Assembly (NCBI RefSeq): GCF_035590735.1
Contig: NZ_CP141595.1
Span: 1,521,001-1,585,000, forward strand
Length of the DNA stretch: 64,000 nt
Direction: 5' to 3'
Source: Rossellomorea aquimaris
GTDB lineage: Bacteria; Bacillota; Bacilli; Bacillales; Bacillaceae_B
A program made the position numbers and the translations under genes. Of this stretch, positions 7,255-15,491 are shown piece after piece. The notes under the pieces were generated by a model, which saw nothing but the letters and a program-made list of their open reading frames with translations, was not told the origin of the DNA and did not search any database. The number at the start of each line of letters is the position of its first letter. The stretch's first letter is position 1.

Positions 7255-7631
7255 GTTGTATCTGTTTTCGATTCCAGGAATCGGCGATACAAATAATGTC
7301 TCATTAAATCCTCCACACGGTTTCGAAGGCGCGGGTTAAAGTAATTATGGTGTTCCTCATAACCCTTATACAGAAACATATACATCGTGAATGCATCGTC
7401 TGATTGAATTCGCTCAACCTTCATCTTATTGTTCCTCATGTACTTTTTCACATGAGCGAGTTCTCCCTGGATGACCTTCATCGTCTCCTCAATCATTTCT
7501 AAATACGGTCGTTTTAATTTAAATGGGCTGCTGTCTACGATTTGCAGATCACGATTCAAAATCGTCAGCACCATCGGTAAATATATCGCCTGTTCTAATA
7601 TGTTCCTGTCGTTCTCCGGGATCCTTGTCAT
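7242..7631 (-). CDS. yhjD: YhjD-like protein of the SOS regulon
   Basis: 129 aa soluble, largely helical protein, without signal peptide or membrane segment. It matches the Bacillus YhjD family by length, by the pattern 'YLEMIEETMKVIQGELAHVKKYM' and by position next to comK. B. subtilis yhjD has been reported as LexA-controlled, and a LexA box lies about 30 bp upstream here. Biochemical role is unknown; a DNA-damage link is inferred from regulation. The start ATG at 7631 follows AAAAGGAG. It is convergent with comK and shares its terminator. Confidence 0.75.
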   Translation of the reverse strand: MTRIPENDRNILEQAIYLPMVLTILNRDLQIVDSSPFKLKRPYLEMIEETMKVIQGELAHVKKYMRNNKMKVERIQSDDAFTMYMFLYKGYEEHHNYFNPRLRNRVEDLMRHYLYRRFLESKTDTTKEA

Positions 7632-7659
7632 ATGAAAAGACTCCTTTTCACTTTAGTGT

Positions 7660-7673
7660 AGAACAAATGTTCG
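7660..7673 (-). promoter_or_regulatory. LexA (SOS) box upstream of yhjD
   Basis: AGAACAAATGTTCG contains the perfect palindrome arms GAAC-N4-GTTC, and the central AAAT fits the R-N-R-Y rule of the B. subtilis LexA/DinR consensus CGAACRNRYGTTCG (only the first C differs). It is 29 bp upstream of the yhjD start, placed to block transcription. Confidence 0.75.
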
Positions 7674-7836
7674 TATTTTCATTTTACGTGGAATTCGATT
7701 TACTTTCAATAGCGAAAGTTGTAGAATTTGAATTTGTTTCTATTATGAAGGGCAGATCGGATTTTTATCCATAAAGGGAAAAGTATTTCTGACGTCGAAA
7801 TAATAAAGAGAATAGAAGAAAGGAAGGTGCCGGACC

Positions 7837-9807
7837 ATGAAAAAAGGAATCGAAATCCAGGACCTCTATGAGTTAAGGGCCGTATCAGATCCAAGATTGT
7901 CACCAAGTGGAGAGGAAGCCGTTTATGTCAAAACCATCATGTGTGAAGAAAAAAATGAGTATTTCTCAACCTTACATAGCATTCGTCTGCAAGATAAGAC
8001 CACTCGGCAATGGACTTTCGGAGAACAAAAGATTTCAACTCCCAGATGGTCACCTGATGGTAGAAAGATCGCCTTTGTCTCGAATCGCTCCGGTGTGAAT
8101 CAACTATACCTCGTCCACCGGGATGGAGGGGAAGCAGAACAGCTGACAGATTACCAAAAAGGCATCTCAAATCCAGTCTGGTCTCCATGCGGTGAGAAAA
8201 TTGCAGTCTCGCTCCGATTGGAAAAAGGAGAGACGTTTGGAAAAAAGGAATGCGAAGAAGAGAAATTAAAGCCATTCGTTACCACAAGCATGAAATATAA
8301 AAGTGATGACCGGGGTTTCGATGACCACTGCTACTCACAAATAGCAGTGGTGGACGTGGCGTCGAAAAAAATGAGAAGAGTCACGGACGATGTCCATGAT
8401 TATGCTCTTCACTCCTGGTCTCCTGACGGAAAGCACATTGCGTTTTCAGTGGACAGAACAGAAGACAAGGATTTCTCATTCCAGTCTGATTTGTATATTT
8501 TTAGCCTTGAAATGAATGAATACAAAAAGGTTAATGAAGAATCGGGTTACTACGGAGGAGCGGCCTGGTCTCCTGACGGAAAGCATCTTGCTTACATGGG
8601 GCATGGACGTGAATACGAGAATGCGACACATAATAAGGTGTGGCTGCATCACATTGAAACTGGACATTCCATTTGCCTGACAGAAGGCATGGATCTGCCC
8701 GTAGGAGACTATCTTAATAGCGACAGCATCCAAGGTTCATCACAAACGGGGATACTATGGTCAAAGGATAATGAAAGCTTCTACTTCCTGGCATCTGATG
8801 CCGGGAACACAGTCCTATACTATGCACACATTGATGGGGCGATATACCCTGCACTGCTGCAGGAAGAACAGCATGTATATGGATACGACTTCGATTCAAC
8901 TCGACAGGTGATGCTGATTGCCATGAGCAAGCCGACCGAGCCCGGTGAATTATATACTCTTCATGTACCTAGTGGTGAGTTGAATAAAATGACTAACCTG
9001 AACGGGGACCTGCTGGGGAATCGTGAATTATCTTCTCCCCAATCATTTATGTACACTGGTGCTAAAGATTGTCCGGTACAAGGCTGGATCATGAAGCCAG
9101 TCGGTTATGAGGAAGGAAAAAAATATCCACTTATCGTCGAAATACACGGTGGCCCCCACACCATGTATGGGAATACGTTTTTTCACGAATTCCAAGTGCT
9201 GGCAAGTAAAGGATATGCTGTTTTATATGTGAATCCAAGAGGAAGCCATGGCTACGGGCAAGAGTTCGTGGATGCCGTAAGAGGAGATTACGGCGGCGGG
9301 GATTACGAGGATATCATGGCAGGAGTCGAGTATGCCCTGAAGGAATTTCCGTTTATTGATGAAACCCGCTTAGGTGTGACCGGTGGAAGCTATGGAGGAT
9401 TCATGACCAACTGGATCATCGGCCATAGTGATAAGTTTAAAGCAGCGGCCACCCAGCGCTCCATCAGCAATTGGATCAGCTTTTACGGAGTGAGCGATAT
9501 CGGCTACTACTTCTCAGAGTGGCAAATCCAAAGCGATCTCGGGGACTTCGAAACCCTTTGGAAACATTCACCCCTTGCTTATGTGAAGAATATGAACACC
9601 CCCCTATTGATCCTTCACAGCGAAAAGGACTACCGTTGTCCGATTGAGCAGGCGGAACAACTATTCATCGCATTAAAGCGGGAGAAAAAAGATGTGAGAT
9701 TCGTGCGTTTCCCGGAATCCAATCACAATTTGTCCCGGACTGGAAAACCTTCTTTGAGGGAAGCTAGATTACAGGAGATTGTGGATTGGTTTGGGGAGTA
9801 TTTATAG
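7837..9807 (+). CDS. S9-family prolyl oligopeptidase-like serine peptidase (YuxL-like)
   Basis: 656 aa. The N-terminal beta-propeller (about 1-380) holds repeated PD40/WD40-like blades of the form 'WSPDGRKIAFVS', at least four of them with 'WSPDGK' or 'WSPCGE'. The C-terminal alpha/beta-hydrolase domain (about 400-656) has the nucleophile in GGSYGG (S518), an aspartate in 'SEKDYRCP' (D598) and the histidine in 'ESNHNLS' (H630). These enzymes cleave short or acylated peptides in the cytoplasm, with the propeller limiting access. No signal peptide is present. The start ATG follows GGAAGG. It stands alone between yhjD and a terminator, and is not part of the B. subtilis order here, so it is probably a lineage-specific insertion. 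Confidence 0.9.
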   Translation: MKKGIEIQDLYELRAVSDPRLSPSGEEAVYVKTIMCEEKNEYFSTLHSIRLQDKTTRQWTFGEQKISTPRWSPDGRKIAFVSNRSGVNQLYLVHRDGGEAEQLTDYQKGISNPVWSPCGEKIAVSLRLEKGETFGKKECEEEKLKPFVTTSMKYKSDDRGFDDHCYSQIAVVDVASKKMRRVTDDVHDYALHSWSPDGKHIAFSVDRTEDKDFSFQSDLYIFSLEMNEYKKVNEESGYYGGAAWSPDGKHLAYMGHGREYENATHNKVWLHHIETGHSICLTEGMDLPVGDYLNSDSIQGSSQTGILWSKDNESFYFLASDAGNTVLYYAHIDGAIYPALLQEEQHVYGYDFDSTRQVMLIAMSKPTEPGELYTLHVPSGELNKMTNLNGDLLGNRELSSPQSFMYTGAKDCPVQGWIMKPVGYEEGKKYPLIVEIHGGPHTMYGNTFFHEFQVLASKGYAVLYVNPRGSHGYGQEFVDAVRGDYGGGDYEDIMAGVEYALKEFPFIDETRLGVTGGSYGGFMTNWIIGHSDKFKAAATQRSISNWISFYGVSDIGYYFSEWQIQSDLGDFETLWKHSPLAYVKNMNTPLLILHSEKDYRCPIEQAEQLFIALKREKKDVRFVRFPESNHNLSRTGKPSLREARLQEIVDWFGEYL

Positions 9808-9814
9808 AGGCGAG

Positions 9815-9847
9815 CTGTCATTCCCGGATGGGGATGGCAGTTTTTTT
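9815..9847 (+). terminator. Terminator after the S9 peptidase
   Basis: CTGTCATTCCC pairs with GGGGATGGCAG (two G-T pairs) across GGAT, followed by seven T. Confidence 0.8.
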
Positions 9848-9915
9848 GATAGGGAGAAATGGGGAATGAAGAATAAAAAATGAAATTGGACGAGGGTGTA
9901 GCGACTATTCTGAAA

Positions 9916-10029
9916 GTCGATAATATATGGGGCGAAGTCGATAATAAAATGTAAAAGTCGATAATATATGGGGCAAAGTCGATAATAAAATGTAAAACTC
10001 GATAATATATGGGGTGAAGTCGATAATAT
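9916..10029. repeat. Phased intergenic array of six GTCGATAATA units
   Basis: Units start at 9916, 9937, 9957, 9978, 9998 and 10019, that is at 21, 20, 21, 20 and 21 bp. Two unit types alternate. One continues ..TATATGGGGCGAA and the other ..AAATGTAAAA, giving a 41-bp higher-order period and about 2.7 copies. One unit starts CTCG instead of GTCG. It does not encode a plausible protein, because several frames are cut by TAA. Function is unknown. Confidence 0.85.
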
Positions 10030-10410
10030 CGCCCTGCGGAGCCGAGTAATCCTTGACTGGATTGTTTGGAGAAGGAGTTTATCTACCGTTTCCCGATTTT
10101 ATCACTCTGAAAAACACTTTTATCTGGCGAATTCCTGATATATCTGCCAATGTGCGAAATTCGACAAATTTTGCGAACGAACGACGAACCTTCGAACGAA
10201 TCCATAAACAAAACCTATTCCAGAACCGCCCCCAAAAAATGACCCCCAAAACGTTTACATCCCCCCTCATTAGGCAAAGTTATATTAATAAAACGACCCA
10301 AGAGATAACAATATGGAAATCCTGATTTAGTGTGATATGATGAAAATACAAGTAACGATATAACGAAATGAGTTTATTTGTTCATGGTCGTTTAAGGGGA
10401 AACATATAAT
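10030..10410. other. Gene-free stretch upstream of yhjE
   Basis: I see no credible gene. A 90-codon open frame here has no ribosome site and an unlikely composition. The stretch holds tracts rich in CGAAC and A/C repeats (about 10150-10250) and, close to the end, the yhjE ribosome site AAGGGGAA. No clear promoter was identified. Confidence 0.5.
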
Positions 10411-11052
10411 ATGGATATAAATAAGATAAAAGACTGGTTTACACTTGAAAATATGATGGACCTGATTCAGCAGTATCGTTCATTTGGACCGATCCCAGGG
10501 ATCCTGTTGCCGCTGTTGGAAGCGTTTCTTCCGTTCCTGCCCCTGGTTGTGTTTGTGACGGCCAATGCGAATGCCTTCGGGTTATGGTGGGGATTCCTGT
10601 TTTCATGGATTGGCGCTACGCTTGGAGCCCTTATTGTATTCTTGTTGGTAAGAAGGTATGGAGAAACCCGATTTTTTCGTTTCCTGAGAAAGAACCGCCA
10701 AGTGAAGCGATTGACGAAATGGGTAGACAAGCATGGGTTTGGACCGTTGTTCATTCTTTTATGCTTCCCATTTACACCATCTGCCTTGGTGAATGTGGTG
10801 GCGGGATTGTCGTCGATCAGCATCGCTCAATATATGCTCGCTGTGGTTACAGGGAAAATGGTGATGATTTTCACCATAAGCTTTATCGGATATGATATTA
10901 TATCATTAGTAAGACAACCAATACGTACTGTAATCGTTGCAGCCATTATTTTTGTCCTATGGTTTGTAGGGAAACGGATTGAGATACATCTGAATAAGAA
11001 AATGGAAATAGACCAACGAATTGAACGGAAAAAGCAGGAGGAATCAAATTGA
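10411..11052 (+). CDS. yhjE: YhjE, DedA/VTT-domain membrane protein
   Basis: 213 aa with about five hydrophobic helices. It carries the VTT/DedA hallmark 'EAFLPFLPLVVFVTANANAFG' near residue 40, and 'LGALIVFLLVRRYGE' with 'GFGPLFILLCFPFTPSALVNVVAGLSSIS', where F/L-x-P-F-x-P is the conserved re-entrant motif. DedA-family proteins in bacteria take part in lipid-carrier (undecaprenyl phosphate) or phospholipid translocation; which applies here is not shown. The gene overlaps the signal peptidase gene by four bases (stop TGA inside TTGA), as in the yhjE-sipV pair of B. subtilis, so the two are co-translated. Confidence 0.88.
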   Translation: MDINKIKDWFTLENMMDLIQQYRSFGPIPGILLPLLEAFLPFLPLVVFVTANANAFGLWWGFLFSWIGATLGALIVFLLVRRYGETRFFRFLRKNRQVKRLTKWVDKHGFGPLFILLCFPFTPSALVNVVAGLSSISIAQYMLAVVTGKMVMIFTISFIGYDIISLVRQPIRTVIVAAIIFVLWFVGKRIEIHLNKKMEIDQRIERKKQEESN

Positions 11053-11609
11053 GAGAAGAGGTAAAAAGAGAAGGACTCGAATGGATTAAAGCCTTGGGGA
11101 TTGGACTGATCATCTTTATCATCATTCGAACCTTTCTCTTCTCCAACTATGTAGTCGAAGGTGAATCAATGATGCCGACACTACAGGATGGAAATAAACT
11201 TGTTGTGAATAAAATCGGTTATCATATAGGGGACTTGGATCGCTTTGATGTTGTTGTCTTTCATGCGAATGAAAACGAGGATTATGTGAAACGAATCATT
11301 GGACTGCCCGGTGATAAGGTCGTTTATAAAGACGATAAGTTATATGTTAACGGAGAATACTATCCTGAACCTTATTTAGAAAAATTCAAGCAGGAGTACA
11401 TCGGCAACAAGCTGACGGGAGACTTTACCCTTGAAGAAATCACGGATGAGCAAACGGTTCCCAAAGGAAAAGTATTCGTTCTTGGAGACAATCGTCGGGG
11501 TAGTATGGATAGTCGCTACTTCGGGTTTATAGACCGGGAACAGATTGTCGGAAAAGTGGATCTTCGTTACTGGCCTATCAACGAATGGGATATACAATTC
11601 AGGAACTAA
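11049..11609 (+). CDS. sipV: Type I signal peptidase (SipV-like)
   Basis: 186 aa. A single N-terminal membrane anchor (about residues 15-33, 'GIGLIIFIIIRTFLFSNYVV') is followed by the catalytic serine in 'GESMMPTLQDG' (about S40) and the lysine in 'YVKRIIGLPGD' (about K81). Boxes 'VPKGKVFVLGDNR' and 'DSRYFGF' close the family signature. It cleaves signal peptides on the outer face of the membrane during Sec export. It starts at TTG 11049 with AGGAGG six bases upstream; the TTG overlaps the yhjE stop. It is one of several Sip proteins expected in a Bacillus; which secretory substrates depend on it cannot be read from the sequence. Confidence 0.93.
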   Translation: MREEVKREGLEWIKALGIGLIIFIIIRTFLFSNYVVEGESMMPTLQDGNKLVVNKIGYHIGDLDRFDVVVFHANENEDYVKRIIGLPGDKVVYKDDKLYVNGEYYPEPYLEKFKQEYIGNKLTGDFTLEEITDEQTVPKGKVFVLGDNRRGSMDSRYFGFIDREQIVGKVDLRYWPINEWDIQFRN

Positions 11610-11618
11610 AGATATGGG

Positions 11619-11653
11619 AATGCTGTTCGATACATGAACAGCATTCTTTTTTT
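11619..11653 (+). terminator. Terminator of the yhjE-sip operon
   Basis: Perfect 11-bp stem GAATGCTGTTC / GAACAGCATTC with a 6-base loop and a T-run. Confidence 0.9.
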
Positions 11654-11782
11654 ACGAAAGATTCTTCGCGGTTGCGGACTGTTGAAAGGATGCTACTTCG
11701 AAAAGTGATGCTTTAAGCTCTTTGGATAAGGAAAGGATCAAATTCATTTTGGGGATCTGATCCTTTCTATGTTGATGGGTAT

Positions 11783-13306
11783 TTAAATTGCAGGTTTCGA
11801 TAAAATGCGGGATGTGCCTGTCGCTCTAATCCCCCTCATAAAAGCTTTAACAAACTCCTCATCCCACTGTGTCCCTTTGCCTTCTTCCAAAATGGAGAGG
11901 GCTTTTTCGATAGGCATTCCTTTTCGATAAGGGCGATCCGAGGTCATGGCGTCAAAGGCATCGGCGACAGCGATCAATCGTCCGAACACGGGAATATCGT
12001 CTCCTTTTAATTGATCGGGATATCCCCGGCCATCCACCCGCTCATGGTGGTGCTTGATGCCAGGTAAGATGGGCAGGAGTTCTTCTGTTAACTGAACCCC
12101 TTTTACAATTTCTTCGCCAATCACAGGGTGGAATTTGATTTGATCAAACTCTTCAAGTGTTAATTTCCCCTCTTTTAAAAGCACATTGTCGCGTATGCCG
12201 ATCTTTCCGATGTCGTGAAGTAGAGCTGACTTATTGAGTAAGTCAATGTCTTTCGAAGACCAGTTGCATTGTTTGGCAATTAAAACAGAAAATTCCGCAA
12301 CACGTTTAGAATGACCGGCCGTATATGGGTCCCGTGCATCCAATGTACCTGCTACGACTGCGAAAAATTGATCGAGGAGCTGCTGGTTTTTCTGATCTCG
12401 GAGATTTATGGCTCCTACCATATGGTTAAAGCCGGAAAATAGATGGGAAAACTCGTCCGTGTATGTATTCACTACGGGTGAAACATGCCCCTCCTCTACC
12501 TTTTCAAAACGGGCTACCAGCTCTTTTACAGGGGCTTCAATACTTTTGAAAATAAGGAGGGCTCCACAGAAAGCGAGAATCGTAATGATGAAAATCAGAG
12601 TCCCTGCCCATTTCCAGTAGTCTACTAAAAGAGTGGAGTCAGCAATCGATAAGCGAATCTGTGAAGCTAATGAAAAAAGCAGGATCGGAAACAGGGCAAG
12701 AAACAGGGAAGCCGCCAAGATTTTCCTTTTTAAACTGATAAATAGGGTGGACTGATTCGATGGATCGACTCCATATGTTTCAACTGTTTTCCGAATAAGG
12801 TCCACTTGCAGCGAATGACAAGCTCTAAAGGTTAAGAAAAACTCAATCAATGCATGAAGAATCGCCACTAAAAAGGCGCCGCACCAGGCATAAAAAATGT
12901 AGGTGGACGGAATGGACAACCACCCTGCATTGATGCTGACAACCGTTAGCAAAGTTGACGGAAGAGCCAGCCCCAGAAAGTGAGGGAGCATGATTCGTCT
13001 AACCGTTAAAAGTGGGAACCTTTCCGCTTGTTGATAGGCAGTTGAGAGAAGGTCCAGACTTAGTGTTGATACCTCCTTTTTATAGACGAGCTTCATCGGA
13101 CGAATATGCTTCTGATACACCAAAAATTCGCAGCTGAACATCGTGACGATTGAAAGGGAGATGATGCCTCCCATTGTGAGCAGTTCCTTTTCATTGAGGG
13201 CAAGGGTTTGAAAAATGAATACAGACCCGACACCAAAGACGGCTATGAAGCTTCCAAAAAGATAATTTTTAATGATTGTACGTTGAAATCGCTTAAATAC
13301 ATTCAA
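11783..13306 (-). CDS. Membrane HD-GYP domain protein, putative cyclic-di-GMP phosphodiesterase
   Basis: 507 aa when started at the TTG codon at 13306, which has GGAGG eight bases upstream; the ATG at 13333 lacks a ribosome site. About six membrane helices fill the first 255 residues. A HAMP-like linker (about 255-305) and an HD-GYP domain (about 308-500) follow. The HD pair is in 'LLHDIGKIG' (364-365) and the GYP triad in 'HHHERVDGRGYP' (428-430). HD-GYP enzymes open cyclic-di-GMP to pGpG or GMP. The N-terminal membrane region is not a recognised sensor. It is monocistronic and faces away from the nuclease gene. The catalytic residues look intact, so activity is likely. Confidence 0.88.
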   Translation of the reverse strand: MNVFKRFQRTIIKNYLFGSFIAVFGVGSVFIFQTLALNEKELLTMGGIISLSIVTMFSCEFLVYQKHIRPMKLVYKKEVSTLSLDLLSTAYQQAERFPLLTVRRIMLPHFLGLALPSTLLTVVSINAGWLSIPSTYIFYAWCGAFLVAILHALIEFFLTFRACHSLQVDLIRKTVETYGVDPSNQSTLFISLKRKILAASLFLALFPILLFSLASQIRLSIADSTLLVDYWKWAGTLIFIITILAFCGALLIFKSIEAPVKELVARFEKVEEGHVSPVVNTYTDEFSHLFSGFNHMVGAINLRDQKNQQLLDQFFAVVAGTLDARDPYTAGHSKRVAEFSVLIAKQCNWSSKDIDLLNKSALLHDIGKIGIRDNVLLKEGKLTLEEFDQIKFHPVIGEEIVKGVQLTEELLPILPGIKHHHERVDGRGYPDQLKGDDIPVFGRLIAVADAFDAMTSDRPYRKGMPIEKALSILEEGKGTQWDEEFVKAFMRGIRATGTSRILSKPAI

Positions 13307-13497
13307 GGATGAATCCTCCAATTCCCCTAACATTTAGTAGATTCATTATATAGGAATTTTGGGGTGGGGAACATGATGATTTATTAATTTCTTAGGAAGA
13401 TCTAGTGGAAGAACAGCCTGCACCAATTACGGAAAGAATGTTTTTCCACCCGCAATAGCCATCACAAACTCTATGATAATAGACTCATTTTCACGCA

Positions 13498-13552
13498 TTT
13501 ACACAAAATTTACCCTATTTTGACAATATGTAATGTACGCTAAATGTATAGT
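13498..13552 (+). promoter_or_regulatory. PhoP-box array and promoter of the secreted nuclease gene
   Basis: TTTACA (13498), TTTACC (13509), TTGACA (13520) and a weaker TAATGT (13531) are spaced exactly 11 bp apart, the layout of B. subtilis PhoP sites (TTAACA-like hexamers separated by 5 bp). A -10-like TATAGT lies at 13547-13552. That places the hexamers at about -23 to -61 from the expected start, the usual PhoP core region. The ribosome site is GAGGAGGCG. Confidence 0.6.
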
Positions 13553-13576
13553 CATATTTAGAGGAGGCGAAGCAAT

Positions 13577-14758
13577 TTGAAGGTTGTAAACAAAAAGTTC
13601 ATCAGCATTTTTTCAATTTTAATTATTTTTATGATTGCGTGTGGTCAAGTATCTCCGAGTCAAATGAGTGCAGCGGGAAATGGGACGTGGAGTTCTCCAT
13701 TTACTGTTGATCAGGCATTATCCAATCAAGATGGTTCCGCTCAGTCAGTGGAAGGGTATGTGGTCGGGCAGCCAACCTCTATGTCAACTGTTGTCACGAG
13801 TAACTTTCCAAACGATTACGCACTTGCCTTGGCGGATTCCCCGTCTGAATCAAATACGGAGGAAATGGTCTATGTTCAAATTCCATCTTCTTACCGTTCA
13901 AACTTTGGATTACAAAGTAACCCAGGTCAAATAGGTGAAAAAATCAAAGTGACGGGCAATTTAACGGCCTATTTCTCTCATCCGGGAGTGAAGTCTACGT
14001 CAGCATTTGAATCAGTGGAAGATGGCGGGACTGATCCGACTGATCCTCCAACCGACCCAACCGATCCACCATCCTATGAGGAATATTACAGCACGGCTGA
14101 AGGGAAAACGGGACCTTCTTTAAAAACAGCACTACATAACATCATTGATGATCATCAAACTCTTTCCTACAGTGACGTATGGGGAGCACTTCGAAATACA
14201 GACGAAGATCCGAACAATCCGAATAACGTGATCCTCCTATACTCAGGCCGTTCCCAATCCAAAACGACAAACGGCGGTGGAGTAAACGACTGGAACCGGG
14301 AACATGTCTGGGCGAAATCCCACGGAGACTTTGGAACAGCTCAAGGACCAGGGACGGACCTTCATCACTTGAGACCTACAGATGTAACCGTCAATTCTAC
14401 AAGAAGCAATCTTGATTTTGATAATGGTGGGACTCAGCATAGTGAAGCACCTGGCAACTTTTATGATGGGGATTCCTGGGAGCCCAGGGATGAAGTGAAA
14501 GGGGACGTTGCCCGTATGATTTTCTATATGGCGGTCCGCTATGAAGGGGACAGAGGGGAATTGGATTTAGAGATCAATAACAATGTCAACAATGGAAGTG
14601 CCCCTTATCACGGGAAAATGTCAGTTCTCCTTGAATGGAATGAACAGGACCCTGTCGATGGAAGGGAAATCAGACGCAATGATATCATCTTTGAGCAATA
14701 TCAAGGAAACAGAAATCCATTCATTGACCACCCTGAGTGGGCGGAGATGATCTGGTAA
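13577..14758 (+). CDS. Secreted endonuclease I family nuclease (Bsn/YurI-like)
   Basis: 393 aa starting at TTG 13577 after GAGGAGG. An N-terminal export signal occupies about residues 8-22 with a possible lipobox (MIAC, C22) or signal-peptidase site near SAA. An OB-fold-like domain follows (about 36-147), then a Pro/Thr linker (DPTDPP repeats, 152-166), then the endonuclease I domain (about 180-393). The nuclease core shows 'NREHVWAKSHGD' (H243), 'GTDLHHLRP' and 'NSTRSNLDFD', as in the His-metal finger nucleases Bsn and YurI. It would degrade extracellular DNA or RNA. The upstream PhoP-like boxes suggest a phosphate-scavenging role. It is monocistronic with its own terminator. The extra N-terminal domain makes it longer than Bsn (288 aa). 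Confidence 0.88.
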   Translation: MKVVNKKFISIFSILIIFMIACGQVSPSQMSAAGNGTWSSPFTVDQALSNQDGSAQSVEGYVVGQPTSMSTVVTSNFPNDYALALADSPSESNTEEMVYVQIPSSYRSNFGLQSNPGQIGEKIKVTGNLTAYFSHPGVKSTSAFESVEDGGTDPTDPPTDPTDPPSYEEYYSTAEGKTGPSLKTALHNIIDDHQTLSYSDVWGALRNTDEDPNNPNNVILLYSGRSQSKTTNGGGVNDWNREHVWAKSHGDFGTAQGPGTDLHHLRPTDVTVNSTRSNLDFDNGGTQHSEAPGNFYDGDSWEPRDEVKGDVARMIFYMAVRYEGDRGELDLEINNNVNNGSAPYHGKMSVLLEWNEQDPVDGREIRRNDIIFEQYQGNRNPFIDHPEWAEMIW

Positions 14759-14765
14759 GTTGGAT

Positions 14766-14797
14766 TGAGCCTGGAAATTTCCGGGTTCTTTTTTTAT
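14766..14797 (+). terminator. Terminator after the nuclease gene
   Basis: GAGCCTGGAAA pairs imperfectly with TTTCCGGGTTC and is followed by seven T. Confidence 0.8.
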
Positions 14798-14910
14798 TGA
14801 AAAATGATGATGGATGGCGGGGAGGGGGAAGGCACTGATGAAACTTTTTAAGGGCAATAAAGGAATCGGTGAGGAACGCCTCGAAATACATAAGTCGAGG
14901 TGAAAAAGAC

Positions 14911-15459
14911 ATGAAACGGTTATTGACGGGTACAAGGATTTATCTTTCCGGTTTTCAGGAAGAAGATGCTACGGCCATAAGGGAGTGGAGTCAAAATGAA
15001 GAAGTTCAGAGATTACTGGATGCTCTCCCCCACAAGCCGAAAGGAGAAGAAGATATTAAAAAGTGGATGGGAGATCCGGGAGATAACGCCTTTCGTTTTG
15101 CAATTCGACTAAAGGACGATGGAAGAATCATAGGTTTTGTTGAATTGGACGGTATTCTGTGGACCCATCGTGTGGGCTGGGTATCCAATTCAATCGGTGA
15201 CGAACAGTCCTGGGGCAATGGTTATGGCAAGGAAGCCATGGATTGTTTGCTGGCGTACGCTTTTCATGAGTTGAATTTATACCGACTCCAGCTAACGGTA
15301 TTTTCATATAATGAGAGGGCCATGCGTTTATATGAAGCACTCGGATTCAAGAAAGAAGGAAGCTACCGTCAATTTTTACAAAGAGACGGAGATCGATACG
15401 ACATGATCTTATACGGACTATTAGCAGATGAATGGAACGGAAGTGTGAAAGAAGGATGA
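14911..15459 (+). CDS. GNAT-family N-acetyltransferase (RimJ/RimL type)
   Basis: 182 aa. It begins 'MKRLLTGTRIYLSGFQEEDA', the common opening of RimJ/RimL-like proteins, and carries the acetyl-CoA motif region 'SWGNGYGKEAMDCLLAYAF' (about 103-121) and the late motif 'NERAMRLYEALGFKKEGSYR' (about 137-156). It acetylates an amine on a protein or small molecule; the substrate is unknown. The start at 14911 is set by GAGGTG upstream and by family length; an upstream in-frame ATG at 14869 is not supported by a ribosome site. The stop codon sits at the base of a terminator stem. Confidence 0.88.
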   Translation: MKRLLTGTRIYLSGFQEEDATAIREWSQNEEVQRLLDALPHKPKGEEDIKKWMGDPGDNAFRFAIRLKDDGRIIGFVELDGILWTHRVGWVSNSIGDEQSWGNGYGKEAMDCLLAYAFHELNLYRLQLTVFSYNERAMRLYEALGFKKEGSYRQFLQRDGDRYDMILYGLLADEWNGSVKEG

Positions 15460-15478
15460 TGCTGTCCTTCTTTTTTTG
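15448..15478 (+). terminator. Terminator after the GNAT gene
   Basis: AAAGAAGGA pairs with TCCTTCTTT across the loop TGATGCT, then T-run. The loop's TGA is the GNAT stop codon. Confidence 0.85.
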
Positions 15479-15491
15479 ACGTCGAATGCAT

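Noticed and set aside
9916..10029. CRISPR array
   Set aside because: Units are only 20-21 bp, imperfect, without unique spacers, and no cas gene is in the window.
10053..10325. 90-codon open frame before yhjE
   Set aside because: No ribosome site, odd composition (KNTFIWRIP..., many rare codons), overlaps low-complexity CGAAC tract. Most likely noncoding.
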